Shown: positions 1 through 8,687 of the stretch, in pieces
How positions within the stretch are numbered: position 1 is the first letter of the stretch
Layout: each line of letters opens with the position of its first letter
Translations under genes and position numbers: made by a program
The notes under the pieces: model-generated
The model's database searches: none
Told to the model about the DNA's origin: nothing
The model's input: the letters and a program-made list of their open reading frames with translations, nothing else
From: Williamsia limnetica
GTDB lineage: Bacteria > Actinomycetota > Actinomycetes > Mycobacteriales > Mycobacteriaceae
Direction of reading: 5' to 3'
NCBI RefSeq assembly: GCF_003217475.1
Contig: NZ_QJSP01000010.1
Coordinates: forward strand, 124,001 to 188,000
Length of the DNA stretch: 64,000 nucleotides

Positions 1-653
1 GCGACGATCAGACCGAAGATCGTCGAGACGATCAGGTAGGTCCGGGTCCCGGACGCGAAGCTCTGGAACGCGCTGACCACGTCCGGTCGCATGTCGCCGA
101 GAATTGTCATGCGTTTGTCGTAGGTGATCGCATCCACCGTCATGAACAGCAGCAGCACCAGGACGAACAGGAGATTCGAGAAGACACCCAGCGCACTGCC
201 GACGATGTCGCTCACGATGGAGATGACCTTTGACGAATCGACATTCGACAACAACTTGTGGATCTGGTCGGATCCGATCCCGTGGTCGGCCAAGGTTTGC
301 TGGAAGTCGTTGACGATGTTGTCGAACTTGTCGCTGTACTGCGGGAGGATCGTCGACAATCGCGCCACCGAGTACACCAACGAGACGACGAGGATCAGCA
401 GGATCCCCCAGACCGCCAGCAGCGTCGTCAGCAGTGCCAGCCAGCCAGGAAAACCTTTGCGACGCAGTAAGCCCGGGAGCGGATGGACCGCCACCGTGAG
501 CATCAAGGCAAGAAATGTCGGACCGACGACCCCGGAGAAGCTCTTGATCCCGGCGATCGTCACGACCAACGCGGCGATCGCCAGCAGGACGATGACCCCG
601 CGCGGCATACTCCACTGCGGAATCGGTGGCGGCGACGCTGTCTCAGACCTCAA
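1..653 (-). CDS. AI-2E family transporter (PerM-like), 3' end outside window
   Basis: The minus strand reads open from a TTG at 653 off the left edge, so the C-terminal part is missing. The TTG is preceded at a normal 7-nt spacing by GGAGGG (666-661), which decides the start. The visible 217 residues have hydrophobic stretches near residues 17-35, 38-55 and 62-90, then a soluble amphipathic segment, then another hydrophobic segment with FVLVLLLFMTVDA. This is the usual N-terminal half of AI-2E/PerM family permeases (about 350-400 aa). Members export diverse small molecules or ions; the substrate here cannot be told. No operon partner is visible because the next gene on this strand is the tRNA upstream. 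Confidence 0.82.
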   Translation of the reverse strand, partial: MRSETASPPPIPQWSMPRGVIVLLAIAALVVTIAGIKSFSGVVGPTFLALMLTVAVHPLPGLLRRKGFPGWLALLTTLLAVWGILLILVVSLVYSVARLSTILPQYSDKFDNIVNDFQQTLADHGIGSDQIHKLLSNVDSSKVISIVSDIVGSALGVFSNLLFVLVLLLFMTVDAITYDKRMTILGDMRPDVVSAFQSFASGTRTYLIVSTIFGLIV

Positions 654-834
654 CTGATTCCCCTCCGGAAGCTACGTGTTGAACCTAGAAGAGCCCGCGG
701 TCGGGTGCCTCATCCACCGCGGATGAGTTCGTGACCTCAGGAGAACCATAAGCGAGTTCGGGGTCGGCCACCCGACGTTCGGTGCACGCGCCCGGCGCAG
801 CCCGTCGGATGTGTACGCGGGGGCCAATAGCAGA

Positions 835-868
835 AACGGCACCTTCCACAGTGCTGGAAAGTGCCGTT
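835..868 (-). terminator. Hairpin downstream of tRNA-Asn
   Basis: A strong inverted repeat (AACGGCAC-TTCCA arms around a short loop) lies 17 nt past the tRNA-Asn 3' end on the same strand. Only a short T-run (TTT) follows. It is probably the tRNA transcription terminator. The rest of 654-834 shows nothing recognisable. Confidence 0.6.
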
Positions 869-884
869 ACGCTGGTGATATCTG

Positions 885-957
885 CTCCCCCAACTGGACT
901 CGAACCAGTAACCGTCCGATTAACAGTCGGAAGCTCTGCCAATTGAGCTATGGGGGA
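885..957 (-). tRNA. tRNA-Asn (anticodon GTT)
   Basis: The minus strand folds as a complete 73-nt cloverleaf. The acceptor stem TCCCCCA pairs with TGGGGGA, the D-arm contains AGCTCAATTGGCAGAGC, the anticodon loop is CTGTTAA (anticodon GTT), and the T-arm contains GGTTCGAGTCC. The discriminator base is G and no 3' CCA is encoded. As far as I recall, M. tuberculosis also has asnT beside dnaG. Nothing nearby suggests use as an integration site. Confidence 0.97.
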
Positions 958-1147
958 ATATCTGACCCTGGGGCCGGTGAATGACTTTAGCGCATAGGGG
1001 CCCTCTCATGCCAAATCGCCCTGGTGGGCAGCGCACGAGCAGGCCAGATTCCGCGGTTCCGGTTTCGATCAGGCAGGATGGGGAAACCACATTTGCGGGC
1101 GCCACGTCGGTGCCCGCTCCGCACAGCAACTGGAGGCCTGAGTCCCT

Positions 1148-1393
1148 ATGGTTCGATTCCTCGCCGCCCTCGGCGTCGGCTATGTCCTCGGGGCCAAGGC
1201 CGGGCGCAAGCGCTACGAGCAGATCAACCGCGCCTACCGGACCGTCGCCGCATCCCCCGCCACCAAGAAGGCCGTGGACGTCGGACGGCAGAAGCTGTCC
1301 GAAAAACTCAGCACCCAGCCGAAGCTGACCGAGCTCCGAGAGATCGACGACGCCACCACGGTGTTGGGTCCCGAGGAGAGCCGCAACAACTGA
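1148..1393 (+). CDS. Small conserved actinobacterial protein (Rv2342-like)
   Basis: An 81-aa protein. Its start has a GGAGG ribosome-binding site about 13 nt upstream. The N-terminus (VRFLAALGVGYVLGAKAGRK) is a short glycine-rich hydrophobic segment ending in basic residues, as in YtxH-like small membrane-associated proteins. The rest is charged and likely helical. It sits between tRNA-Asn and dnaG, convergent with dnaG, the same place as the small Rv2342 gene of mycobacteria. Function is unknown and no catalytic motif is visible. Confidence 0.8.
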   Translation: MVRFLAALGVGYVLGAKAGRKRYEQINRAYRTVAASPATKKAVDVGRQKLSEKLSTQPKLTELREIDDATTVLGPEESRNN

Positions 1394-1398
1394 TCGAG

Positions 1399-3345
1399 CT
1401 AGCCGGTGTTCTCGTCCGGGCCGACGGCCAGTTCGAGAAGGCTGCGCCGATAGGCCTCGAGTGCCACCAGATCGCCGAACAACGCGTTGTAGGCATCGGG
1501 GTCGTCCCCGGGGGACATCCGCCGCAGCTTCGATTTGAGGTCTGCGATCTGAGAGCCCACCCAGACTTCCTGCAGCCGGGCCAGGACGCTACCGATGTAT
1601 CTCGGAATCATATACTCCGACACCGACATCGGCTCGACCGCGAGTTCGGTCATCAGAGACTCGAGCACCGCGCCTTCGACCAACTGGCCGACACTGTCGA
1701 CCCACTGCGCTCCGCCGTGGGAGGCGCCGGTACCGCCTGCAGTGGCGATCGCCTCACGTATCACCTGATAGGCGGGCTCGGTGAAGCACTCCGGTGGCAG
1801 CGAATCGAACACGGTGCCGGCGATGGCCGGATACTGCAACGCGGCTTTGAGCGCCTCGCGCTGCGGCCACAGCCTCGGGTCGGAGGGACGAGGTCGCACC
1901 ACCGTCGGAGTCTTGGAATCAGGGTCGACGACAGCGGCTGCAGGCTCCACCGACTGCACCCGCCGGTCCCGTGACTTCGACGTGTCCGGACCGCCGGAGC
2001 GGGCGTTCCTCGCCTGTTTGCCTGCCTCTTCTCGTACCCGCTTGAGCACCTGAGCCACTTCATCCCAGCCGACCCAGCCCGCGAGCTGCCGGGCATATTC
2101 GTCGCGGAGCGCGACGTCACGGATGCGGGCCACGACGGGCACCGCCTCACGCAGGGCGTGCACCCGCCCTTCGGCGGTGTCGAGGTCGTAGTTGCCGATC
2201 AGGGCTTTCACCGCGAACTCGAACATCGGTATACGGCGGGCGATCAGATCACGCACCGCGGCATCGCCCTGGTTCTGCCGTAACTCGCACGGATCCATCC
2301 CGTCGGGAGCGACGGCGACGAACGTCTGACCGGCGATACTCTGCTCGCCCTCGAAAGCCTTGAGTGCGGCCGCTTTTCCCGCGTCGTCACCGTCGAAGGT
2401 GTAGATGACCTCACCGCGGAAGTAGCTGTCGTCCATCATCAACCGCCGGAGCAGCGCGAGGTGATCTTCACCGAAGGCGGTGCCGCACGATGCGATCGCG
2501 GTGGTGACACCGGCCAGATGCATCGCCATCACATCGGTGTAGCCCTCGACGACCACCGCCTGGTGGCCCTTGGCGATGTGTTTCTTCGCGTGATCGAGCC
2601 CGAACAGTACCTGAGACTTTTTGTACAGCATCGTCTCCGGGGTGTTCATGTACTTGCCCATGTTGTCGTCGTCGAAGAGTTTGCGCGCGCCGAAGCCGAT
2701 GATGTCGCCGCCCAGATTCTTGATGGGCCACAGGAGCCGGCGATGAAAGCGGTCGATGGGGCCACGCTGGCCCTGCTTCGAAAGTCCCGCCGCCTCGAGC
2801 TCGTTGAACTCGAAGCCCTGGGACAGGAGAGCCTTGGTCATCTTGTCCCAACCGGCGGGCGCGTAGCCGAGACCGAACTTCAGCGCTACCGCGCCGTCGA
2901 AAGAACGCTCGGTCAGGTAGTCGCGAGCGGTCTGCGCTTCGGGAGTCGAGAGCTGCTCCGCGTAGTACTTCTGCGCAGCGGCATTCGCGGCGACCAGGCG
3001 GGCACGGGTTCCGCGGTCGCGGGCGACGCTGGTGCCGCCGCCTTCGTAGCTGATCGAGTAGCCCACGCGGTCGGCGAGCTGTTCGACGGCCTCGACGAAA
3101 CTGACGTGCTCGACCTTCTGCAGAAACGTATAGACGTCGCCGCCTTCGCCGCACCCGAAACAGTGGAAGTGCCCGTGGTTGGGGCGCACGTGGAACGACG
3201 GCGACTTCTCGTCGTGGAACGGGCAGAGCCCCTTGAGGGAATCGGCGCCCGCTTTGCGCAGCGCCACGTACTCGCCGACGATCTCCTCGATGTGCGCGCG
3301 TTCACGAATAGCCGTGATGTCACGATCGGGAATTCGGCCTGCCAC
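1399..3345 (-). CDS. dnaG: DNA primase DnaG
   Basis: A 648-aa protein that makes RNA primers for Okazaki fragments and leading-strand initiation. The CHC2 zinc finger is at the N-terminus (C41, H44, C62, C65 in CPFHDEKSPSFHV and HCFGCGEGG). The catalytic core follows, with the Toprim glutamate at about 267 (VVVEGYTD) and the metal-binding FDGDDAG at about 317-323. A DnaB-binding C-terminal domain follows a linker near residues 440-470. Length is normal for actinobacterial DnaG. It lies just downstream of dgt on the same strand, separated by a palindromic intergenic element. Confidence 0.98.
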   Translation of the reverse strand: MAGRIPDRDITAIRERAHIEEIVGEYVALRKAGADSLKGLCPFHDEKSPSFHVRPNHGHFHCFGCGEGGDVYTFLQKVEHVSFVEAVEQLADRVGYSISYEGGGTSVARDRGTRARLVAANAAAQKYYAEQLSTPEAQTARDYLTERSFDGAVALKFGLGYAPAGWDKMTKALLSQGFEFNELEAAGLSKQGQRGPIDRFHRRLLWPIKNLGGDIIGFGARKLFDDDNMGKYMNTPETMLYKKSQVLFGLDHAKKHIAKGHQAVVVEGYTDVMAMHLAGVTTAIASCGTAFGEDHLALLRRLMMDDSYFRGEVIYTFDGDDAGKAAALKAFEGEQSIAGQTFVAVAPDGMDPCELRQNQGDAAVRDLIARRIPMFEFAVKALIGNYDLDTAEGRVHALREAVPVVARIRDVALRDEYARQLAGWVGWDEVAQVLKRVREEAGKQARNARSGGPDTSKSRDRRVQSVEPAAAVVDPDSKTPTVVRPRPSDPRLWPQREALKAALQYPAIAGTVFDSLPPECFTEPAYQVIREAIATAGGTGASHGGAQWVDSVGQLVEGAVLESLMTELAVEPMSVSEYMIPRYIGSVLARLQEVWVGSQIADLKSKLRRMSPGDDPDAYNALFGDLVALEAYRRSLLELAVGPDENTG

Positions 3346-3384
3346 TCCCCAAGTCTAGCCGCCCGTCGATCGCGGTCCCGCATC

Positions 3385-3451
3385 CCCGAAAGTGGTGGGT
3401 TCTGGCGAACGCGACCTGCGCAAACGCTCGCCACAACCCACCAAAATCGGG
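3385..3451. repeat. Palindromic intergenic element, copy A
   Basis: An imperfect 67-nt palindrome fills most of the dgt-dnaG gap. The left arm carries GTGGTGGGTTCTGGCGAACG; the right arm carries CGCTCGCCACAACCCACC; the outer arms are CCCGA and TCGGG. A second, better-paired copy lies at 55244-55308 and shares GGTGGGTTCTGGCGA plus the closing CCACCAA(A/G)ATCGG. The pair looks like a dispersed REP-type element. It could also act as a terminator between dgt and dnaG. Confidence 0.65.
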
Positions 3452-4771
3452 CTAACCCAGGTGCGCGGAGGCACCCATGCTCTGGCGATCCATACGTTCG
3501 AGGCGACCTTCGGTCATCGAGGCGATCTGATCGATGATCACCCGCATACGGGCGGCGTCATCAGCCGCACCGTGCCAGTCCGGCGCCAGCAACGGGTCGA
3601 GCCCACCAGGAGCGGCGTGCAGCAGCCAGTTGGCGACGCGGTGGATCCGATCCCGCTGGCGGGCCTGGTGAGCGCGGTGCCGAGGGTCGGAGAAGATGAA
3701 GCGCAGCGCCAGCGTCTTGAGGACGGCGACCTCGGCCGCAACCATCGGCGGGATGACCAGGTCGGCCTGATAGCGGCTGATCCCGCATTCCCCCGCTTCG
3801 CGCCGGGTCATCGTGATGGCCGCCGACGCGAACCGGCCGACCAACTCACTGGTCAGACGCTTGAGGGCAACGAGCCGATTCAGGGTGCCATCGTAATCGC
3901 CGACGTCGTGGACGATCTCCATGTCCCACAGACGAGCCGCGGCCTCGATGAGGACGTTCTCGTCGAGGCCGGGGAACTCCCGCACGCCGACCGCGGCGAG
4001 ATCCTTCTGCTCGGTGCTGTCGCCGAGACTGCGCAGATCGATACGGCCGGCCATCACGCCGTCCTCTACGTCGTGAACCGAGTAGGCGACGTCATCGGAC
4101 CAGTCCATCACCTGACATTCGAGCGATTGCCTGGTGTCGGTGCGACCGTTGCGGATCCAGGAAAGGACTTCCGAATCATCGCCGTACGCACCGAACTTGG
4201 CACCCGGCTTCGGACGGGTCCACGGGTACTTCAAGGTGGCGTCGAGCGACGCGCGGGTCAGGTTCAATCCCACGCTACGACCCTGCGCATCAAGAAGTTT
4301 CGGCTCCAAACGGGTCAGGATGCGCAGATTCTGCGCGTTTCCTTCGAAACCGCCGAAGTCGGCGGCGACCTCATCGAGTGCACGTTCGCCGTTGTGTCCG
4401 TAAGGAGGGTGGCCGATGTCGTGGGCAAGGCCGGCCAGATCGACCAGGTCGGGATCACATCCGACCCCGATCGCGATCCCGCGACCGATCTGCCCGACCT
4501 CCAGCGAGTGCGTCAGGCGGGTACGCGGCGTGTCACCCTCGTGCGGGCCGACCACCTGGGTCTTGTCCGCGAGCCTGCGCAACGCAGCACAGTGCAGCAC
4601 CCGCGCGCGGTCGCGCGCAAAGGCACTGCGGTAGTCGTTTCGGGTACCAGCCAGCCCCGCGACCTTCGCACCCTCAGGAACGAGCCGTTCGACATCGGCC
4701 TCGTCGTACTCGGCGCGGAGAACCTGCGGCGGCAATCCCGCAGACGAGTCGGTCACCGGATGGTCAGTCAA
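3452..4771 (-). CDS. dgt: Deoxyguanosinetriphosphate triphosphohydrolase-like protein
   Basis: A 439-aa HD-domain dNTP triphosphohydrolase of the Dgt/SAMHD1 type that splits dNTPs into nucleoside and triphosphate. The metal-binding histidine is at about 88 ([11 protein letters not shown]). The HD pair is at 117-118 in [15 protein letters not shown], and a [12 protein letters not shown] helix follows, all family signatures. The start overlaps the stop of the upstream cold-shock gene by 8 nt, so the two are probably co-transcribed. The dgt-dnaG order is conserved in mycobacteria. Confidence 0.95.
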   Translation of the reverse strand: MTDHPVTDSSAGLPPQVLRAEYDEADVERLVPEGAKVAGLAGTRNDYRSAFARDRARVLHCAALRRLADKTQVVGPHEGDTPRTRLTHSLEVGQIGRGIAIGVGCDPDLVDLAGLAHDIGHPPYGHNGERALDEVAADFGGFEGNAQNLRILTRLEPKLLDAQGRSVGLNLTRASLDATLKYPWTRPKPGAKFGAYGDDSEVLSWIRNGRTDTRQSLECQVMDWSDDVAYSVHDVEDGVMAGRIDLRSLGDSTEQKDLAAVGVREFPGLDENVLIEAAARLWDMEIVHDVGDYDGTLNRLVALKRLTSELVGRFASAAITMTRREAGECGISRYQADLVIPPMVAAEVAVLKTLALRFIFSDPRHRAHQARQRDRIHRVANWLLHAAPGGLDPLLAPDWHGAADDAARMRVIIDQIASMTEGRLERMDRQSMGASAHLG

Positions 4772-5246
4772 ACACCCAACCCCGGGCGATGGCGAAGTCG
4801 GTGACGCGCTGACGGATCGCGAGGATCTGGGACGCGGTCAGGGTACCCGAGGCGTCGAGGAGCAGTTCGGTGATCTCCTCGGAGAACGTACCCGAATCGA
4901 GACTTGCCGCATCGCCGCCACGAGCGGGCTTGCGTCGATCGTCACGGGCGCCGCCGCGATCGTCATGCCGACGATCCGGACGTCCGCCGTCGCGAGCACC
5001 CTCGGTACGCCGAGGACGCTCGGGTGCGCTGGCCGGGGCCCCACCGGTCACCACGAGATTGACCGCTTTGGACCCACGATCTGTCTCTTCGATATCGAAC
5101 TCGACTGCCGCACCGGGCTTGAGCGAATGCTCATCGATGTCGATGTCGTTGATGTGCAAGAAGACATCCGAGCCACCGGCGTCGGGTGCCAAGAATCCGA
5201 AGCCCTTGTTGGCATCGAAATGAACGATTTTTCCACTCACGGACAC
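4764..5246 (-). CDS. Cold-shock-domain protein with C-terminal extension (CspB/Rv0871-like)
   Basis: A 160-aa protein starting at GTG. Residues 1-65 form a cold-shock domain with the RNP1-like KGFGFLAPD and RNP2-like DVFLHINDI motifs that bind single-stranded RNA or DNA. A basic arginine/aspartate-rich linker (about 70-110) is followed by a short acidic-helical C-terminal domain ([10 protein letters not shown]...AIARGWVFD), an architecture known from mycobacterial long Csp proteins. It overlaps dgt by 8 nt. It probably chaperones nucleic acid; specific targets cannot be inferred. No strong Shine-Dalgarno precedes the GTG. Confidence 0.88.
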   Translation of the reverse strand: MSVSGKIVHFDANKGFGFLAPDAGGSDVFLHINDIDIDEHSLKPGAAVEFDIEETDRGSKAVNLVVTGGAPASAPERPRRTEGARDGGRPDRRHDDRGGARDDRRKPARGGDAASLDSGTFSEEITELLLDASGTLTASQILAIRQRVTDFAIARGWVFD

Positions 5247-5354
5247 GATCTACCCACTCTCTCGCCGCCACTGCTGGCCACACCCCATGCGCGACCCGAC
5301 GACTTACTACGCCTGCGAGTATCCCAGACTGGGCCGTATTGAGACAGTTCAACT

Positions 5355-5384
5355 GGTCAGCAGGCCAAATCAGGCCTGCTGACC
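5355..5384 (-). terminator. 12-bp perfect hairpin after the basic-protein gene
   Basis: GGTCAGCAGGCC and its exact complement flank a 6-nt loop just past the stop codon of the lysine-rich gene. There is no clear T-tract, as is usual for actinobacterial terminators. Confidence 0.7.
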
Positions 5385-5389
5385 CTCGA

Positions 5390-5890
5390 TTACCGGTTGT
5401 CCTTTTTCGCCTGCCGACGCTTGCCCGCCGCCTTCGACGATGCCTCGTACTTCTTGCGACCCGACGACTTGCGTGTGGCATCCACGCGGTCTTTTCCTGC
5501 CGAGATCACTTTGCCCTGCCCCTTGCCCGCCGAGCTCGGTTTCGCCGAATTCCCGGCGGCCGCCGCCAGCCGGGCATCTTTGAGTTCGGCAGCACTGCGT
5601 TTGGCGACCGCGCCGAGCTGCCTGCTCACCCGGGCCAGCGCCGCCTCGAACGCCTCGGCCTTGGCCGCGTTGTGCTTGTTCGCCGGCCGCGCTGCGCCCC
5701 GGCCGCCCTTCTTCGCGACCTTGGCGGCCCCGGCCTGGCGATAGTTGGTCACATGCTTGTCGCGAGCGCGGCGCACCCTGGTGTGGAGCTTGATCAGCCG
5801 CTCTTCGTCGAGTTCTGCGAGCTGCTTCTTCTTCGTCTTCCGAATCAGCACATACTCGTCCTCGGACAGGGACTTCAGAACTGCGTTCAT
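5390..5890 (-). CDS. Lysine/arginine/alanine-rich basic protein of unknown function
   Basis: A 166-aa protein from the ATG at 5890, chosen because GGGAG lies just upstream; an in-frame GTG at 5914 is the alternative. The N-terminal 60 residues (SEDEYVLIRKTKKKQLAEL then ERLIKLHTRVRRARDKHV) look like an ordered helical domain. The remainder is low-complexity, rich in Ala, Lys, Arg and Gly, with KKGGRG, SSGRKKYEASSKAAGKRR and a KKDNR end. This resembles histone-like tails of actinobacterial nucleoid proteins, so nucleic-acid binding is inferred. It is not HupB. It is flanked by two strong hairpins, so it is likely monocistronic. Confidence 0.7.
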   Translation of the reverse strand: MNAVLKSLSEDEYVLIRKTKKKQLAELDEERLIKLHTRVRRARDKHVTNYRQAGAAKVAKKGGRGAARPANKHNAAKAEAFEAALARVSRQLGAVAKRSAAELKDARLAAAAGNSAKPSSAGKGQGKVISAGKDRVDATRKSSGRKKYEASSKAAGKRRQAKKDNR

Positions 5891-5913
5891 TGCGCTCCCG
5901 ACTTCACAAGGCA

Positions 5914-5942
5914 CCGTTGCCTATGTCGAGCATAGGCAACGG
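5914..5942 (-). terminator. glyS terminator hairpin
   Basis: A perfect 12-bp stem, CCGTTGCCTATG with its complement, and a 5-nt loop. It starts 9 nt after the glyS stop and overlaps the alternative GTG start of the next gene, which supports the downstream ATG start for that gene. Confidence 0.75.
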
Positions 5943-5950
5943 CACCCGAG

Positions 5951-7339
5951 TCAGCAGCCGATCAGTCGCGGCGCGAGGTACTCGACGACCTTGTCGAGCG
6001 CCACGCGTTCCTGCGTCATGGTGTCGCGTTCACGAACGGTGACGGCCTGATCGTCGAGGGTGTCGAAGTCGACGGTGACGCAGAACGGGGTGCCGACCTC
6101 GTCCTGGCGGCGGTAGCGCTTGCCGATGCCCTGCGCGTCGTCGAAGTCGACGTTCCAGAACTTGCGCAGCTCCGCGGCCAGGTCCTTCGCCTTGGGCGAG
6201 AGCTGCTCATTACGGGAGAGCGGGAGCACCGCGGCCTTGACCGGGGACAGCCGTCGATCAAGCTTCAGTACGGTGCGGGAATCGGTGCCGCCCTTTGCAT
6301 TCGGAACCTGCTCCTCGGTGTATGCATCGCACAGGAACGCCATCAGAGACCTGGTGAGGCCCGCAGCAGGTTCGATCACATACGGCACATACTTCTCGCC
6401 AGAGGCCTGATCGAAGAACGACAGATCCTCGCCTGAATGCTTCATATGGGTGCTGAGGTCGAAGTCGGTGCGGTTGGCCACGCCCTCGAGCTCGCCCCAT
6501 TCCCCACCGGCGAAGCCGAACCGGTATTCCACGTCGACGGTGCGCTTGGAGTAGTGCGAGAGCTTCTCTTTCGGGTGATCGAAGAGGCGCAGGTTGTCTG
6601 GGTCGATGCCCAGATCGACGTACCACTGGTGGCGGTAGTCGATCCAGTACTGGTGCCAGTCCTCGTCGTCGCCGGGCTTGACGAAGAACTCCATCTCCAT
6701 CTGCTCGAACTCGCGGGTGCGGAAGATGAAGTTGCCCGGGGTGATCTCGTTCCGGAAGCTCTTGCCGATCTGACCGATGCCGAACGGCGGCTTCTTACGG
6801 GCCGTCGTCATCACGTTCTTGAAGTTGATGAAGATGCCCTGGGCGGTCTCGGGACGCAGGTAATGCAGTCCCGCTTCGTCGTCGACAGGACCGAGGAAAG
6901 TCTTCAGCAGGCCCGAGAACGCACGCGGTTCGGTCCACGAGCCGGGCTGGCCGGTGTCGGGATCGTTGATGTCGGCCAGACCGCTGGGCGGCAGATGGCC
7001 GTGCTTGTTCTCGTAAGCCTCGATCAGATGATCGGCGCGATACCGCTTGTGCGTGTGCAGTGACTCCACCAAGGGGTCACTGAAGGTTTCGACGTGACCC
7101 GAGGCCTCCCACACCTGGCGGGGAAGGATCACCGACGAGTCGAGTCCCACGACGTCGTCGCGCGAGGTGACCATGTTGCGCCACCACTGCTTCTTGATGT
7201 TGTCCTTGAGTTCGACACCGAGGGGGCCGTAGTCCCACGCCGACTTTGTACCGCCATAGATCTCGCCGCACTGGTACACCAACCCCCGGCGCTTCGAGAG
7301 GTTGACCACGGAATCCACGAGATTGGTTTTGCCTGCCAC
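5951..7339 (-). CDS. glyS: Glycyl-tRNA synthetase, homodimeric class II type
   Basis: A 462-aa single-chain (alpha2-type) glycyl-tRNA synthetase that charges tRNA-Gly. The N-terminus has the family signature [15 protein letters not shown] and [10 protein letters not shown]. Motif 2 is the FRNEITPG region, preceded by [12 protein letters not shown]. Motif 3 appears as [14 protein letters not shown]. The anticodon-binding domain is C-terminal (residues about 365-462). It is divergent from the arsR-zur pair, as in M. tuberculosis (Rv2357c). Class-II tRNA synthetase length and motifs are complete. Confidence 0.97.
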   Translation of the reverse strand: MAGKTNLVDSVVNLSKRRGLVYQCGEIYGGTKSAWDYGPLGVELKDNIKKQWWRNMVTSRDDVVGLDSSVILPRQVWEASGHVETFSDPLVESLHTHKRYRADHLIEAYENKHGHLPPSGLADINDPDTGQPGSWTEPRAFSGLLKTFLGPVDDEAGLHYLRPETAQGIFINFKNVMTTARKKPPFGIGQIGKSFRNEITPGNFIFRTREFEQMEMEFFVKPGDDEDWHQYWIDYRHQWYVDLGIDPDNLRLFDHPKEKLSHYSKRTVDVEYRFGFAGGEWGELEGVANRTDFDLSTHMKHSGEDLSFFDQASGEKYVPYVIEPAAGLTRSLMAFLCDAYTEEQVPNAKGGTDSRTVLKLDRRLSPVKAAVLPLSRNEQLSPKAKDLAAELRKFWNVDFDDAQGIGKRYRRQDEVGTPFCVTVDFDTLDDQAVTVRERDTMTQERVALDKVVEYLAPRLIGC

Positions 7340-7436
7340 ACACCCAGCCTATCGGTCCCCGCGGCGCCCCTTTCGCCCGGCGACGGTTCCGTGGACGACG
7401 CCGATCACTCACACGCGTTTGACATAGCGTCGCACG

Positions 7437-7455
7437 CATATGAAAATGGTTACCA
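7437..7455 (+). promoter_or_regulatory. Candidate Zur/SmtB operator
   Basis: An A/T-rich patch containing ATATGAAAATGGTTACCA lies 41-59 nt before the ArsR start, in otherwise GC-rich DNA. It resembles the mycobacterial Zur box (TGAAAATNATTTTCA) in its left half; the right half is weaker. The position in front of an arsR-zur operon fits autoregulation by zinc. Assignment to SmtB or Zur is inference. Confidence 0.5.
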
Positions 7456-7495
7456 ACAGCCTGCCCGATCAAACAGATCTCATCCTGGAGCGCCC

Positions 7496-7846
7496 GTGAC
7501 AACACAACCAGTCCACAGCGAACCACCGACCAACGTCTCGGGGTCGGCCGCCGTCGACAAGAAAGCACTCGACGCAGCGGGCGATCTCCTGCGGGCGTTG
7601 TCCGCTCCCGTCCGGATCGCGATCGTGCTGGAATTGCTGACCGGTGGCCGGTGCGTCCACGAGCTGGTCGGGGCCCTCTCGGTACCGCAGCCCCTGATCA
7701 GCCAGCACCTACGGGTCCTGAAGTCGGCCGGGGTCGTCGAAGGCCGGCGCTCGGGTCGCGAGGTGCTCTACACACTCGTCGACGATCACCTCGCCCACAT
7801 CGTCACCGACGCGATCGCCCACGCCAATGAAGAGCCGAAGTCATGA
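7496..7846 (+). CDS. smtB: ArsR/SmtB-family zinc-responsive repressor
   Basis: A 116-aa winged-helix repressor starting at GTG 7496, with GGAG about 8 nt upstream; longer in-frame extensions reach back into glyS and are rejected. The recognition helix is PQPLISQHLRVLKSAGVV. The C-terminal helix has DDHLAHIVTDAIAHANEE, which matches the alpha-5 zinc-sensing pattern DxHx10HxxE of SmtB/CzrA. It overlaps zur by 4 nt (ATGA). In mycobacteria SmtB releases the shared promoter when zinc is high, allowing Zur to be made. Confidence 0.92.
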   Translation: MTTQPVHSEPPTNVSGSAAVDKKALDAAGDLLRALSAPVRIAIVLELLTGGRCVHELVGALSVPQPLISQHLRVLKSAGVVEGRRSGREVLYTLVDDHLAHIVTDAIAHANEEPKS

Positions 7847-8256
7847 GCTCGGAGACGCAGCAGCGGCCGGTGACCGGGGTCCGGTCCACCCGGCAGCGCA
7901 GCGCTATCGCCGAATTGCTCTCCGGCAGTGACGAATTTCGTTCGGCGCAGGATCTGCACGACAACCTCAAGGCCGCCGGCCAGTCCATCGGACTGACCAC
8001 CGTCTACCGCAATCTGCAAGCGCTCGCCGACGCCGGTCAGGTCGACGTACTACGCACCGACTCGGGCGAATCGCTGTATCGGCACTGCTCCACCGGCCAC
8101 CATCACCACCACTTGGTCTGTCGTCTCTGCGGAAACACCGTCGAAGTGCAGGCCGATGTCGTCGAGAAGTGGGCCATCGACGTCGCAGCCGAACACGGTT
8201 TCACCGAGATCAGTCACACCGTCGAGGTCTTCGGTCGTTGCAGCTCCTGCGCCTGA
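7843..8256 (+). CDS. zur: Zinc uptake regulator Zur (FurB), Fur family
   Basis: A 137-aa Fur-family protein. The N-terminal winged helix contains STRQRSAIAELL and SIGLTTVYRNLQALADAG. The dimerisation half has the HHHHHLVCRLCGNTVEV histidine/cysteine cluster and a terminal CSSC pair, together forming the two-CxxC structural zinc site. Overlap with smtB by 4 nt shows translational coupling. In mycobacteria the orthologue represses zinc uptake and zinc-free ribosomal protein genes when zinc is sufficient. Confidence 0.95.
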   Translation: MSSETQQRPVTGVRSTRQRSAIAELLSGSDEFRSAQDLHDNLKAAGQSIGLTTVYRNLQALADAGQVDVLRTDSGESLYRHCSTGHHHHHLVCRLCGNTVEVQADVVEKWAIDVAAEHGFTEISHTVEVFGRCSSCA

Positions 8257-8282
8257 CGCGTTGTTCTCGACACCGGGCACGG

Positions 8283-8687
8283 CTAGCCGCGGATGCTCAC
8301 ACCCACATCGGCACCTGCACCGAGCACCATCAGCAACATGGTGGCCAAGGCCTCGTCGCTGAGTGTGCTCGCCGGAAATGTGTAGTGCAGCAGCACATCA
8401 GCTGTCACCTCGTTCACGGCGAGTTTGATCGTCCCGAAGTTCGACGCACTCGAGGCCGCCTCGACATCCGACCGCAACTGTTCGGTGACGGGCAGATCCC
8501 AGGCCAGCACCTGGGTCAGCGACAGCACCTCGAGGCCCGGCGCCAGCGCCAGCGCTCGAATCGAGACGACGGTGCCCTGGTGGTACACGGTCAGTGAGTC
8601 GTCCTCGCCGGCCTGCACCGACATCTGCGTGGACAACACCGCCGCGGTGCGGGCGATCAGGCCTGGCCCGTTGTCGTCGTCAGGCAC
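8283..8687 (-). CDS. Conserved protein downstream of uppS (Rv2360c-like)
   Basis: A 134-aa protein from a GTG (8687) inside the last codons of uppS, an 8-nt overlap implying coupling. No cofactor or catalytic motif is seen. The predicted pattern alternates beta strands ([20 protein letters not shown]) and a helix ([11 protein letters not shown]), ending in a mostly hydrophobic helix and GVSIRG. The gene has the same place in mycobacteria, where it is also uncharacterised. Function unknown. Confidence 0.75.
   Translation of the reverse strand: MPDDDNGPGLIARTAAVLSTQMSVQAGEDDSLTVYHQGTVVSIRALALAPGLEVLSLTQVLAWDLPVTEQLRSDVEAASSASNFGTIKLAVNEVTADVLLHYTFPASTLSDEALATMLLMVLGAGADVGVSIRG

Noticed and set aside
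685-942. A minus-strand 85-aa open frame
   Set aside because: It runs through tRNA-Asn and its terminator.
2461-3537. A 358-aa plus-strand open frame
   Set aside because: Antisense to dnaG; no recognisable domain.
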